This document shows, piece after piece, positions 16,281-25,283 of a DNA stretch of 56,516 bases. Within the stretch, counting starts at the first letter, position 1; every line of letters begins with the position of its first letter. Made by a program: the position numbers and the translations under genes. This DNA is from Candidatus Hungatella pullicola (GTDB taxonomy: Bacteria > Bacillota > Clostridia > Lachnospirales > Lachnospiraceae). The notes under the pieces were generated by a model. It had not been told where the DNA came from, made no database searches, and saw only the letters and a program-made list of their open reading frames with translations. Location of the stretch: contig DXFU01000060.1 in assembly GCA_019114305.1 (NCBI GenBank), positions 1 through 56,516 on the forward strand. The letters are read 5' to 3'.

Positions 16281-16370
16281 AGAGTGCAAAAAGACCGCGG
16301 ATTCATCAAAAGGATAGGCAGGAAAGGTAGGGCGGAGAAGAGCAATTGATTAGCAGGGAGGTAAAAAGAG

Positions 16371-18593
16371 ATGAAACGTAATGTGGAAACAGGCGAAAAC
16401 ATGATAATCAAAGCGCCTGTCACCGGAAAGATCATACCCATTGATCAGGTTCCAGATCCTGTTTTTTCACAGAAGATTATTGGGGATGGAGTTGCAGTGG
16501 AGCCGGAGGAAGGAAGGATTCTAAGTCCCATAGACGGGGAAGTGGTATCTGTAGCCCCCACTCTCCACGCTTACGGATTCCGCAGCGAAGATGGAACGGA
16601 AGTTCTGGTGCATTTTGGTCTGGAGACAGTGGCATTAAAAGGAGAGTTTTTTAAGAGTCATGTTCAGGCGGGAGATAAAGTTCAGGCGGGAGATCTGGTG
16701 GCAGAAGCTGATATGGAAGGCCTGAAGGCTAAAAATGTTAACTTAATCACCCCTGTTTTGCTTTGCGGCGGTATGGACGGCAAGACCATGACCCTTTGTG
16801 AGGGACAGGTAAAGGCAGGAAAAGACTGTTTAATGGTTGTTAAGAAGGAGACTGAAATCGCTGAGGGAGTGAAAGAAAGTGCTGCTGCGGCCGGTGCACC
16901 AGCAGGAGAAAAGAAGACAAAGACTGGTGAAAACAGTCAGCCAAAGAAGAAAAAGTTCCCCATTGATTTTGACTTCCTTCAAAAGCTGGGCAAGGTGCTT
17001 ATGACTGTTATTGCGGTTATGCCTGCTGCCGGACTGATGATCAGTATTGGAAAACTGGTGCAGATGGCGGGAGGCGATATGAATCTGGTTCTCACTATCG
17101 GAAGCACCATGGAGAATATCGGATGGGCTATTATCAACAACCTTCATATTCTTTTTGCCGCAGCCATCGGCGGTTCCTGGGCAAAAGAGAAAGCAGGCGG
17201 GGCTTTTGCTGCTCTCATCGCCTTTATTCTCATTAATATGATTACAGGCTCTCTGTTTGGTGTAACCAGTGAGATGCTGGAAACGGAAGGAGCAGTTACC
17301 CATACACTGTTTGGACAGGAAATTCTGGTGGATGGCTACTTCACTTCTGTTTTAGGTTCCCCTGCTCTGAATATGGGGGTGTTTGTGGGAATTATTGCTG
17401 GATTTACCGGGGGAACCATCTATAATAAATATTATAATTACAGGAAGCTTCCTGATGCCTTGGCCTTTTTTAATGGAAAGCGTTTTGTGCCGCTGATGGT
17501 AATTGTATGGTCGGTAGTGATTTCTTTGGTACTGGCTGTTATATGGCCGGTAGTTCAGACGGGAATCAACAACTTTGGTGTATGGATTGCCAATTCTTCC
17601 ACTACATCTCCGGTGCTGGCGCCATTTATTTACGGAACTTTGGAGAGACTGCTTCTTCCTTTCGGACTGCATCACATGCTGACCATTCCTATGAACTATA
17701 CTTCTTTCGGAGGCACCTATACGATCCTTACTGGGGCCAACGCTGGTTCTCAGGTATTTGGGCAGGATCCTTTGTGGCTTGCCTGGGTGACAGATTTGGT
17801 GAATCTGAAGGCAGCAGGAGATATGGAAGGTTATACTCAGCTTTTAAATACAGTAACTCCTGCCCGGTTTAAGGTCGGACAGATGATCGGCGCTACAGGA
17901 CTGCTTCTGGGCATTGCCCTTGCAATGTACCGCAGGGTAGAGCCGGAGAGAAAAAAGAGCTACCGCTCCATGTTTGTATCCACTGTGCTGGCAGTCTTTC
18001 TCACCGGCGTTACAGAGCCTCTTGAATTTATGTTTATGTTCTGCGCTCTGCCTTTGTATGTTGTTTACGCCGTGCTTCAGGGCTGTGCCTTTGCATTGGC
18101 AGGCGTTATTGACTTAAGACTTCACTCATTTGGAAATCTGGAGCTTCTTACCAGGATGCCTATGTCCTTTCAGGCCGGGCTGGCAGGAGATGTGCTGAAC
18201 TTTGTGATCTGCGTCATTGCTTTCTTTATAATCGGATATTTTGTAGCCTATTTCATGATCGGTAAGTTTCATTTTGCTACTCCCGGCCGTCTGGGCAACT
18301 ATACAGATGACAGCGAAGGGGCGCAGGAAAGCGATTCCGCCCAGCCAAAGGCAGGACAAGGCGGACAGGCAGAGAGAATTATCTCTCTTCTGGGAGGAAG
18401 AGAAAATATTGTTCTGGTAGATGCCTGTATGACACGCCTGAGAGTTACTGTAAAGGATATGGACAAGGTTGCTGAGCTTCCTATGTGGAAATCAGAAGGA
18501 GCCATGGGACTGATTAAGAAGGATGGAGGGATTCAGGCTGTTTATGGTCCTAAGGCAGATGTGTTAAAATCAGATATTAATGATATATTGTAA
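16371..18593 (+). CDS. PTS glucose/maltose-type transporter, fused EIIA-EIIC-EIIB
   Basis: The 740-residue protein fuses three phosphotransferase modules. EIIA (glucose type) lies at about residues 12-160, with the predicted phospho-histidine His81 in VLVHFGLETV and its partner His66. A Lys/Gln-rich linker leads to the EIIC membrane domain (about 200-640), with FGLHHMLTIPMN and TGVTEPLEFMFMFCALPLYV. EIIB is at about 665-740, with phospho-Cys686 in DACMTRLRVTV. Sequence and neighbours (LacI/MalR regulator, phosphatase, malQ) favour maltose or a related alpha-glucoside over glucose. A GGGAGG site precedes the ATG by nine bases. It is the first gene of an operon controlled by operator O2. Confidence 0.92.
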   Translation: MKRNVETGENMIIKAPVTGKIIPIDQVPDPVFSQKIIGDGVAVEPEEGRILSPIDGEVVSVAPTLHAYGFRSEDGTEVLVHFGLETVALKGEFFKSHVQAGDKVQAGDLVAEADMEGLKAKNVNLITPVLLCGGMDGKTMTLCEGQVKAGKDCLMVVKKETEIAEGVKESAAAAGAPAGEKKTKTGENSQPKKKKFPIDFDFLQKLGKVLMTVIAVMPAAGLMISIGKLVQMAGGDMNLVLTIGSTMENIGWAIINNLHILFAAAIGGSWAKEKAGGAFAALIAFILINMITGSLFGVTSEMLETEGAVTHTLFGQEILVDGYFTSVLGSPALNMGVFVGIIAGFTGGTIYNKYYNYRKLPDALAFFNGKRFVPLMVIVWSVVISLVLAVIWPVVQTGINNFGVWIANSSTTSPVLAPFIYGTLERLLLPFGLHHMLTIPMNYTSFGGTYTILTGANAGSQVFGQDPLWLAWVTDLVNLKAAGDMEGYTQLLNTVTPARFKVGQMIGATGLLLGIALAMYRRVEPERKKSYRSMFVSTVLAVFLTGVTEPLEFMFMFCALPLYVVYAVLQGCAFALAGVIDLRLHSFGNLELLTRMPMSFQAGLAGDVLNFVICVIAFFIIGYFVAYFMIGKFHFATPGRLGNYTDDSEGAQESDSAQPKAGQGGQAERIISLLGGRENIVLVDACMTRLRVTVKDMDKVAELPMWKSEGAMGLIKKDGGIQAVYGPKADVLKSDINDIL

Positions 18594-18642
18594 ACCAGCC
18601 CTGCTTTTGGAAAAATGGCAGTATAATAGAAGGAGACGGCAT

Positions 18643-19542
18643 ATGAAGCTTTTTAGTCTTAATACCCACAGTTTGGAAGAACCGGACTATGAAAGAAAGT
18701 TAACACGGCTGGCTAAGGGGCTTCTTGCCCTTCAGCCGGATGTGACTGCTTTTCAGGAAGTGAATCAGACCATAGGAGGGCAGGCAGTTTCTCAGGAAGA
18801 GCTGAAAAAAAGCGGCTATATGCCCTGTCCTGGAATTCCCGGCGACAGAACGGTAACAGTTGCCGGAGACAATCATGGATTTCAGATGGCAGTTCTTTTA
18901 AGAGAAGGGGGATTTCCATGCTTTTGGACCTGGATTCCTGTTAAAGTGGGATATGGAAAGTATGATGAAGGGCTGGCTTTTCTCTCCCCCAGACCGTTTT
19001 CTTCCATTACTCAGTTTTATCTCTCCAAGGGAAGAGATTACGAGAATTGGAAAACAAGAAAAGCCCTAGGTATCTCCGTGGAGATAGAAGGAAGACTGAA
19101 TCACTTTTTCAGTCTTCATATGGGGTGGTGGAAGGATTTGGAAGAGCCTTTTTCTTACCAGTGGAATATCCTTACAGAAAAAGCAGCCTCTTTTTTGGAA
19201 ACTGGAAATGTGTGGCTTATGGGCGATTTTAATTCACCTGATCATGTACGGGGAGAAGGATTTGATTTGATAAGAAGCCAGGGCTGGCAGGATGTTTTTA
19301 TGGCGGCGAAGGACAGAAAGGGATATGCCACTGCTCCCGGGAAAATAGACGGTTGGAAGGATCAGAAGAGTGGGGAAGGCATGAGGATTGATTACATCTG
19401 GTATTCCCCTGGCGGGAAAGATATGCCGAATCTTTTGGTGGATCAGGCATCGGTCGTGTTTGATGGTGTGGAAAGCCCCTGTGTTTCCGATCATTATGGA
19501 ATTTTTACTCAGTGTGCCGCCAAAAAAGGACCGATCATTTGA
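18643..19542 (+). CDS. mapP: Endonuclease/exonuclease/phosphatase family protein, probable maltose-6'-phosphate phosphatase
   Basis: The 299-residue EEP-fold protein keeps the metal and catalytic residues: Asn7 in FSLNTHS, Glu39 in TAFQEVN, His159 in SLHMGWW, GDFN at 194-197, Asp250 in RIDYIW and SDH at 282-284. It has no signal peptide. An EEP-family enzyme of Enterococcus faecalis, MapP, removes the phosphate from PTS-imported maltose 6'-phosphate. The position here between a maltose-type PTS and amylomaltase makes the same role the best inference, rather than a nuclease role. The ATG at 18643 has an AGGAG site seven bases upstream and lies 49 bases after the PTS gene. Confidence 0.75.
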   Translation: MKLFSLNTHSLEEPDYERKLTRLAKGLLALQPDVTAFQEVNQTIGGQAVSQEELKKSGYMPCPGIPGDRTVTVAGDNHGFQMAVLLREGGFPCFWTWIPVKVGYGKYDEGLAFLSPRPFSSITQFYLSKGRDYENWKTRKALGISVEIEGRLNHFFSLHMGWWKDLEEPFSYQWNILTEKAASFLETGNVWLMGDFNSPDHVRGEGFDLIRSQGWQDVFMAAKDRKGYATAPGKIDGWKDQKSGEGMRIDYIWYSPGGKDMPNLLVDQASVVFDGVESPCVSDHYGIFTQCAAKKGPII

Positions 19543-19573
19543 ATACTCGATCAATGAATGGAGGAAATCAGCA

Positions 19574-21076
19574 ATGAAAAGAGAAAGCGGAGTACTGCTT
19601 CCCATTACCAGCCTGCCGTCACCTTACGGGATCGGCTGTTTTTCTAAGGAAGCTTATGAATTTGTAGATCAGTTAAGTAAGGCCGGTCAGTCCTACTGGC
19701 AGATTCTGCCTCTGGGGCCTACCAGCTATGGGGACTCACCTTATCAGTCCTTTTCTACTTTTGCCGGAAATCCTTACTTCATCAGTTTGGATGACCTGGT
19801 AGAAGAAGGAGTTTTAACAAAAGAAGAGTGTGAGGAAGCTGATTTTGGAGACGAGCCGGACAGCGTAGACTACGCTAAAATATATGAGGGGCGTTTTGCC
19901 CTTCTTCGAAAGGCTTATGAGAGAAGCCATATAACAGAAAATAAGGATTTCCTTCGCTTTCAGGAGGAAAATAGCTGGTGGCTGTCCGATTACGCCCTTT
20001 TCATGGCTGTGAAGTCCAGATTTGATGAAAAACCATGGACAGAGTGGGCCGAGGATATTCGCCTCCGCTGGTCCAATGCCATGGACTATTACAGAAGAGA
20101 GCTGTATTATGATATCGAATTTCACCAGTATATGCAGTTTCAGTTTATGGAGCAGTGGAAGCGGCTGAAGGCTTATGCCAACAGCAAGGGAATCCGAATT
20201 GTAGGGGACATTCCGATTTATGTTGCTATGGACAGCGCCGATGCCTGGGCTAATCCTCAGCTGTTTCAGCTGGATAGGGAGAACCGGCCGTTAGCGGTAG
20301 CCGGATGCCCGCCCGATGGATTTTCTGCCACGGGACAGCTGTGGGGAAATCCTCTTTATAATTGGGAATACCACAAAAACACAGGATACAGCTGGTGGAT
20401 CAGCCGTCTGGCCTACTGTTACCGTCTGTACGATGTGGTGAGAATCGATCACTTCAGAGGTTTTGATCAGTATTACTCCATTCCGGCAGATGAACAAACA
20501 GCTGTTACCGGTCACTGGGAAGAAGGCCCCGGACTGGATTTATTCCAAAAAGTGCGCCAGGCCCTGGGGCATAAGGAGATTATTGCGGAAGATTTGGGAT
20601 ATGTGACCGATTCTGTCCGTCGTATGGTTACAGACAGCGGTTTTCCTGGCATGAAGGTTCTGGAATTTGCCTTTGACTCAAGAGATTCCGGAAGCGCAAG
20701 CGACTATCTTCCTCACAATTATCCGGAAAACTGTGTCGTATATACTGGAACCCATGACAATGAAACCATTGCGGGATGGTATCAGTCTATTTTGCCTCAG
20801 GAGAGACAGAAGGCAAGGGATTATCTCTGTGATCATTTTACGCCGGAAAAGGAACTTCATCTTTCTTTTGTAAGTCTTGCTATGAGAAGCCAGGCTCGGA
20901 TGTGTATTATTCCTCTTCAGGATTATTTGGGGCTTCCCAATAGCTGCAGAATCAACACCCCGTCTACAGTAGGAGAAAACTGGAAATGGCGTCTGCTTCC
21001 AGGACAGATGTCAGAGGACGTTATTAAGCTTATTGGCGATATGACCCTGCGGTATGGCAGGTGGAACTGGAGATAA
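19574..21076 (+). CDS. malQ: 4-alpha-glucanotransferase (amylomaltase)
   Basis: The 500-residue GH77 enzyme transfers alpha-1,4-glucan chains between maltooligosaccharides and releases glucose from maltose. Family motifs are GDIPIYVAMDSADAWANP, the nucleophile Asp292 in VRIDHFRGF, the acid/base Glu339 in IIAEDLG and Asp395 in TGTHDNET. The frame is open from 19388, but the ATG at 19574 follows a GGAGG at 19560-19564 and gives the normal length. It is the third gene of the PTS operon and would act on cytosolic maltose released by the phosphatase. No maltose phosphorylase or phosphoglucomutase is nearby. Confidence 0.95.
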   Translation: MKRESGVLLPITSLPSPYGIGCFSKEAYEFVDQLSKAGQSYWQILPLGPTSYGDSPYQSFSTFAGNPYFISLDDLVEEGVLTKEECEEADFGDEPDSVDYAKIYEGRFALLRKAYERSHITENKDFLRFQEENSWWLSDYALFMAVKSRFDEKPWTEWAEDIRLRWSNAMDYYRRELYYDIEFHQYMQFQFMEQWKRLKAYANSKGIRIVGDIPIYVAMDSADAWANPQLFQLDRENRPLAVAGCPPDGFSATGQLWGNPLYNWEYHKNTGYSWWISRLAYCYRLYDVVRIDHFRGFDQYYSIPADEQTAVTGHWEEGPGLDLFQKVRQALGHKEIIAEDLGYVTDSVRRMVTDSGFPGMKVLEFAFDSRDSGSASDYLPHNYPENCVVYTGTHDNETIAGWYQSILPQERQKARDYLCDHFTPEKELHLSFVSLAMRSQARMCIIPLQDYLGLPNSCRINTPSTVGENWKWRLLPGQMSEDVIKLIGDMTLRYGRWNWR

Positions 21077-21091
21077 CTTATTGTATGAAAC

Positions 21092-21150
21092 AAACAGGCT
21101 CAGAGCGGCAGCCGAAAAATCCGGGCTGTTCCCTCTGAACCTGTTTTTTG
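21092..21150 (+). terminator. Intrinsic terminator of the malQ operon
   Basis: AACAGGCTCAGAG (from about 21093) pairs with CTCTGAACCTGTT (to about 21145) around an inner GCAGCC/GGGCTG stem, followed by TTTTTT. The last gene of the convergent chromate-transporter operon ends 43 bases away. Confidence 0.85.
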
Positions 21151-21192
21151 TGTGAATCTTATTGCTGTTTTAAGGGTTGCTTCTAGGGTGTT

Positions 21193-21747
21193 TTACAGAA
21201 AGGAAAGGATTGTATTTGCGGCTCCTGCCAGTACCATGACCCAGATAGGGTTCATTTTAAATTTCTGGAGCAGAACGATGCTGAGGACAAACAGCGCCGC
21301 CATAATCCAGTTTGTATTTTCAAGAAGAATTTGTCCCTCTCCCCACAGCGCGGACAGAAGAATGGAGATGCCGGCTGAGGCGATCATGGCTACTACAGCG
21401 GGACGGAGGGAATTTAAGATTCCCTGGAGCAGACTTAAATTTTTGTACTTTAAATACAATTTGGCAATCAGCGTCACCAGAATACAGGAAGGCAGTATAC
21501 AGCCTGCGGTGGCCACCAGAGCTCCTGGAATGCCGGCTATTTTGATGCCTACAAAGGTGGCGGAGTTGACTGCAATAGGACCGGGGGTCATCTGAGAGAT
21601 GGTTACCAGGTCGGTGAATTCTTTAATGGTGAGCCAGGCATGGATATCAACCACCTGCTCCTGAATCAGGGGCATGGAAGCGTATCCGCCTCCAAAACTG
21701 AACAGTCCGATTTGAAAAAAACTGATGAGGAGCTGAAGAAGAATCAT
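21193..21747 (-). CDS. Chromate transporter family protein, second half-size subunit
   Basis: The 184-residue membrane protein belongs to the CHR family (ChrA-type half-size proteins). It has the N-terminal LFSFGGGYASMPLIQEQVVD and QMTPGPIAVNSATFVG motifs and five or six hydrophobic segments. Its ATG overlaps the stop of the upstream subunit by four bases (ATGA), and an AAAGGAGG site lies inside the upstream gene. Paired short CHR proteins work together as one transporter. The physiological anion in anaerobes is uncertain and need not be chromate. Confidence 0.88.
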   Translation of the reverse strand: MILLQLLISFFQIGLFSFGGGYASMPLIQEQVVDIHAWLTIKEFTDLVTISQMTPGPIAVNSATFVGIKIAGIPGALVATAGCILPSCILVTLIAKLYLKYKNLSLLQGILNSLRPAVVAMIASAGISILLSALWGEGQILLENTNWIMAALFVLSIVLLQKFKMNPIWVMVLAGAANTILSFL

Positions 21748-22310
21748 TTTGCAGCCTCCTTTCCTGACAGCTTTGTACGGATCACTCCAATAACGCCGCA
21801 GACCAGAATAATATAAATTACATTGATCTGAAAAACACAGGCTGCCAGAAAGGCTCCGGCCATAATGGTTATAGACCCGGCGTTTTTGCCATGGATGATT
21901 CCTCGCCCCATCTCATAGACTACGGAAGCAATGACAGCCGCTACTCCCGCTTGCATTCCTTCCAGCATCCGGCTGACAATCAGGTTGTTTTGAAAAGCGC
22001 TGTAAAACAGGGAGATAACAGAAATAATAAAAAAGGGAGGAAGGATGGTTGCGATAATCGCTACAAGGGTTCCTAAAAGCCCTGCCAGCTTGTAGCCCAC
22101 AACAATGGCTCCGTTTACGGCAATGGCTCCGGGTGCGGATTGGGCAATGGCAATGAGATCCAGCATCTCATCTTCCTCAATCCAGTGGTATTGATCTACA
22201 AATTTTTTTTTCATAAGAGTGACTATTACATACCCTCCTCCGAAAGTAAAAGCGCTGAGATACAGGGTGGACAGAAAGAGTCGGATTAAAACTGTTTTCT
22301 TTGACCTCAT
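21744..22310 (-). CDS. Chromate transporter family protein, first half-size subunit
   Basis: The 188-residue membrane protein is the partner CHR-family half, with FGGGYVIVTLMKKKFVDQYHW and AQSAPGAIAVNGAIVVGYKLAG in the same places as in the second half. An AAAGGAGAG site precedes the start. It is the first gene of a two-gene operon that diverges from a LysR-family regulator across a very AT-rich region, so that regulator probably controls it. Confidence 0.88.
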   Translation of the reverse strand: MRSKKTVLIRLFLSTLYLSAFTFGGGYVIVTLMKKKFVDQYHWIEEDEMLDLIAIAQSAPGAIAVNGAIVVGYKLAGLLGTLVAIIATILPPFFIISVISLFYSAFQNNLIVSRMLEGMQAGVAAVIASVVYEMGRGIIHGKNAGSITIMAGAFLAACVFQINVIYIILVCGVIGVIRTKLSGKEAAK

Positions 22311-22393
22311 GGATAAACTCTCCTTTGTATGTATTCTTTTTTCATTATAGCCACAGTTGAAATATATGTAAAATAGTATTATTCTATTATATA

Positions 22394-22411
22394 TATAATA
22401 AAAATATTATA
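22394..22411. promoter_or_regulatory. Candidate LysR-type binding site
   Basis: TATAATA-AAAA-TATTATA is a perfect inverted repeat with 7-base arms in the divergent region between the chromate-type transporter and the LysR gene. LysR proteins often bind such T-N11-A dyads. In DNA this AT-rich the dyad could be chance or part of a promoter. Confidence 0.3.
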
Positions 22412-22434
22412 AATAATCCCAGAGGAGAATGTTT

Positions 22435-23319
22435 ATGACCCTTCGCCATATGACAATTTTTGTTTCTGTATATAAAAATCAGGGAATTACCAAAGCTGCA
22501 AGACAGCTTCACTTGGCTCAGCCATCGGTCAGTCTGGCCATTTCCGAGCTGGAAAAATACTATGGCGTTCGTCTGTTTGAGCGGATGGGACGGCGCATTT
22601 TCCCTACCAGAAGCGGAGATGAGTTTTACGGGTACGCTCTCCATATCGTATCTCTTTTTGAGGAGATGGAGAAAAAAATTAAAAACTGTGATACCATCGG
22701 CGCTTTGAGAATAGGAGCAAGCATTACCATTGGAACTCATGTACTGCCGGCAAAAATCAGACAGTTTAGAGAGGGATTTCCCCAGATTACTGTGGAGGCA
22801 AAAATTTTTAACTCAGCAGCCATAGAGCAGCATATTCTGGACAATGCCATTGATTTGGGACTGATTGAAACAAGACCGGAACATCCTGATATTTTATGTC
22901 AGCCATTTATGGAAGATGGGCTTTGTGCTATTGTGCCGTCGGGCCATCCTCTGACTGCATACAAAAAAGTGACTCTTTCCCAGCTGGCGGAATATCCCTT
23001 TCTGATGAGAGAGAGGGGAAGCGCAGGCAGAGATATTCTGGAGGCGTGCTTTGCTTTGGAACAGCTGTCTGTTTCTCCCGCGTGGGAAAGCGCCAGCACT
23101 CAGGCCATTGTAAAAGGGGTGGCCCAAGGATTGGGAGTAGCAGTGCTTCCTGGATTGCTGGTGGAAAAAGATATTAAAGAACATACAGTCAGCCAGATTC
23201 CTTTATCCAAACCTCTCAGAAGAGATTTTCATATTATTTATCACAAAAGCAAGTATCTTACTTCTGGGATGAAGGCATTTATCCGTCTGTGCGGGGAGAG
23301 GAAGGAAAACTGCAAATAA
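22435..23319 (+). CDS. LysR family transcriptional regulator
   Basis: The 294-residue protein has the LysR N-terminal winged helix-turn-helix (GITKAARQLHLAQPSVS, about residues 18-34) and a type-2 periplasmic-binding effector domain from about residue 88. The ATG at 22435 is preferred over 22429 because the AGGAG site at 22423-22427 is then seven bases away. It diverges from the chromate-type transporter and is followed by the rhamnose genes. The divergent layout makes the transporter the more likely target; control of rhamnose genes is possible but unsupported. Confidence 0.9.
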   Translation: MTLRHMTIFVSVYKNQGITKAARQLHLAQPSVSLAISELEKYYGVRLFERMGRRIFPTRSGDEFYGYALHIVSLFEEMEKKIKNCDTIGALRIGASITIGTHVLPAKIRQFREGFPQITVEAKIFNSAAIEQHILDNAIDLGLIETRPEHPDILCQPFMEDGLCAIVPSGHPLTAYKKVTLSQLAEYPFLMRERGSAGRDILEACFALEQLSVSPAWESASTQAIVKGVAQGLGVAVLPGLLVEKDIKEHTVSQIPLSKPLRRDFHIIYHKSKYLTSGMKAFIRLCGERKENCK

Positions 23320-23402
23320 AGACGTAGTTTTAAATAAACTTAGACCTTACCTTTTTTGCCGAAATCCGCTATGATAGAAGCAGTAAAGAAGGAATAAGGG
23401 GA

Positions 23403-24830
23403 GTGATACAGTTGGAAAAATATTATCTTGCCGTAGATATCGGAGCTTCCAGCGGACGTCATATTCTGGGTACGGTGAAAGACGGACATATCAGCCTGGA
23501 AGAAGTTTACCGGTTTGAAAACGGAATGAAGGAGAAAAACGGTCATCTCTGTTGGGATACTCAGGCTCTGTTTGCCAATATTAAAGCAGGAATGAAACAG
23601 TGCGCTGTTTTGGGTAAGATTCCTGCAAGTATGGGAATTGATACCTGGGCAGTGGATTTTGTACTCCTGGATGGAGAAGATCAGGTGCTGGGAGATACTG
23701 TGGGCTATCGGGACGACCGGACTAAGGGAATGGATGAGAAGGTTTACCAAAAGATTTCCCCAGAGGATCTGTATGCCAGAACAGGAATTCAGAAACAGAT
23801 CTTTAATACGATCTACCAGCTTATGGCAGTAAAGGAGACAGCACCGGATATCCTTGCAAAGGCAAAGACCTTTTTGATGATACCGGATTATTTTCATTTT
23901 CTTCTTACTGGAGTGAAAAAGCAGGAGTACACAAACGCCACCACCACACAGCTGGTCAGCCCTGTAACGAATACTTGGGATTATGAGCTTATTGAGAAGC
24001 TGGGATATCCAGGGGAGCTGTTCGGCCCTCTGTCTATGCCGGGAACCTTGGTTGGATCTTTGTCAAAGGAGGTAGCCGAAGAGGTGGGGTATTCCTGTCA
24101 GGTGGTGATTCCGGCAACACACGATACAGCCTCTGCTGTTATGGCTGTGCCCCAGGCTGAGGAAGAGGAGGACATGCTTTATATCAGTTCCGGAACCTGG
24201 TCTTTGATGGGCACAGAGTTAAAAAAAGCAGACTGTTCTGAAGCCAGCAGAAAAGCGAATCTGACCAATGAAGGCGGATATGATTACCGATTCCGGTATT
24301 TGAAGAATATTATGGGACTTTGGATGATTCAGAGTGTGAAGAAGGAGTTAAAGGAACAGGGAGAGGATTATTCCTTTGCAAAACTTTGTTCCATGGCCTC
24401 TGAGGAAACAATTCCTTCCATTGTTGACTGCAACGATGACTGTTTTCTGGCTCCTAAGAGCATGATTGGAGAGGTTCAGGAGTATTGCCGGAAAACAGGT
24501 CAGGAGGTTCCTCAGTCTGCGGGAGCGCTGGCTGCGGTAATTTACAATAGTCTTGCAAGATGCTATGGAGACACTATTAAAGAACTGGAGTCCATAACAG
24601 GAAAGCACTATGGCTCTGTTCATGTAGTGGGAGGCGGTTCCAATGCAGTTTACTTAAATCAGCTGACGGCGGCCTGCACCGGCCGGAAGGTTTACGCAGG
24701 ACCAGGCGAAGCTACGGCTATTGGCAATCTTCTGGCGCAGATGATACAGGGAGGAGAATTTGACAGTCTGTCCCATGCCAGACAGGCAGTATACACTTCT
24801 TTTGAAATTCAGGAGTACGATCCCCAGTAG
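23403..24830 (+). CDS. rhaB: Rhamnulokinase
   Basis: The 475-residue FGGY-family kinase phosphorylates L-rhamnulose to L-rhamnulose 1-phosphate. The N-terminus LAVDIGASSGRHILG, the MGIDTWAVDFVLLD segment, ATHDTASAVMAVP and VHVVGGGSNAVYLNQLTA mark the family. I use the GTG at 23403 (AAGGA nine bases upstream), but a TTG at 23412 with AGGGGAGTGA just before it would give the usual N-terminus MEKYYLAVDIG and may be the true start. It heads the rhaB-rhaM-rhaA-rhaD cluster. Confidence 0.94.
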   Translation: MIQLEKYYLAVDIGASSGRHILGTVKDGHISLEEVYRFENGMKEKNGHLCWDTQALFANIKAGMKQCAVLGKIPASMGIDTWAVDFVLLDGEDQVLGDTVGYRDDRTKGMDEKVYQKISPEDLYARTGIQKQIFNTIYQLMAVKETAPDILAKAKTFLMIPDYFHFLLTGVKKQEYTNATTTQLVSPVTNTWDYELIEKLGYPGELFGPLSMPGTLVGSLSKEVAEEVGYSCQVVIPATHDTASAVMAVPQAEEEEDMLYISSGTWSLMGTELKKADCSEASRKANLTNEGGYDYRFRYLKNIMGLWMIQSVKKELKEQGEDYSFAKLCSMASEETIPSIVDCNDDCFLAPKSMIGEVQEYCRKTGQEVPQSAGALAAVIYNSLARCYGDTIKELESITGKHYGSVHVVGGGSNAVYLNQLTAACTGRKVYAGPGEATAIGNLLAQMIQGGEFDSLSHARQAVYTSFEIQEYDPQ

Positions 24831-24907
24831 GGTCTGCTGCCGTTTTGCAGCCTGCAGATGTTTGATGGAAGAAACAGAATGCTTCAGAGAAGAAAGGAAG
24901 AGTTAAT

Positions 24908-25222
24908 ATGGTAAGAAAGTCATTTAAAATGCATCTTTACCAGGGAATGGCAGAAGAGTACGAGAAACGCCATAACGCCCTTTGGCCGGAGATGAAAGAT
25001 ATGATCCACCAGTATGGCGGCAGTAATTATTCGATCTTTTTAGATAAGGAAACCAACGTACTTTACGGTTATATTGAACTTCAGGATGAGGAACTGTGGG
25101 CAAAATCAGCGGATACCCCAATCTGCAGAAAATGGTGGGATTATATGGCTGATATTATGGATACCAATCCAGATAACAGTCCGGTGAGTATTGATTTGAC
25201 TCCAGTATTCCATCTGGATTAG
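24908..25222 (+). CDS. rhaM: L-rhamnose mutarotase
   Basis: The 104-residue protein interconverts the alpha and beta anomers of L-rhamnose and is the family's usual length. KSFKMHLYQGMAEEYEKRHNALWPEM (with its conserved histidine), YGGSNYSIFLD, LYGYIEL and RKWWDYMADIM are typical. A GAAAGGAAGAG stretch precedes the ATG. It sits between the kinase and the isomerase, so the operon supplies the right anomer to RhaA. Confidence 0.94.
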   Translation: MVRKSFKMHLYQGMAEEYEKRHNALWPEMKDMIHQYGGSNYSIFLDKETNVLYGYIELQDEELWAKSADTPICRKWWDYMADIMDTNPDNSPVSIDLTPVFHLD

Positions 25223-25283
25223 GGAAGACAGATTTGCCGTCTCTTGGGCGGTACTGATATAAATGAGAAAAAGGAGAATGGAT

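Noticed and set aside
18643-19542. The EEP-fold gene as a DNA repair endonuclease (exonuclease III type)
   Set aside because: Operon position between a sugar PTS and malQ argues for a sugar-phosphate phosphatase; the shared motifs are those of the whole superfamily.
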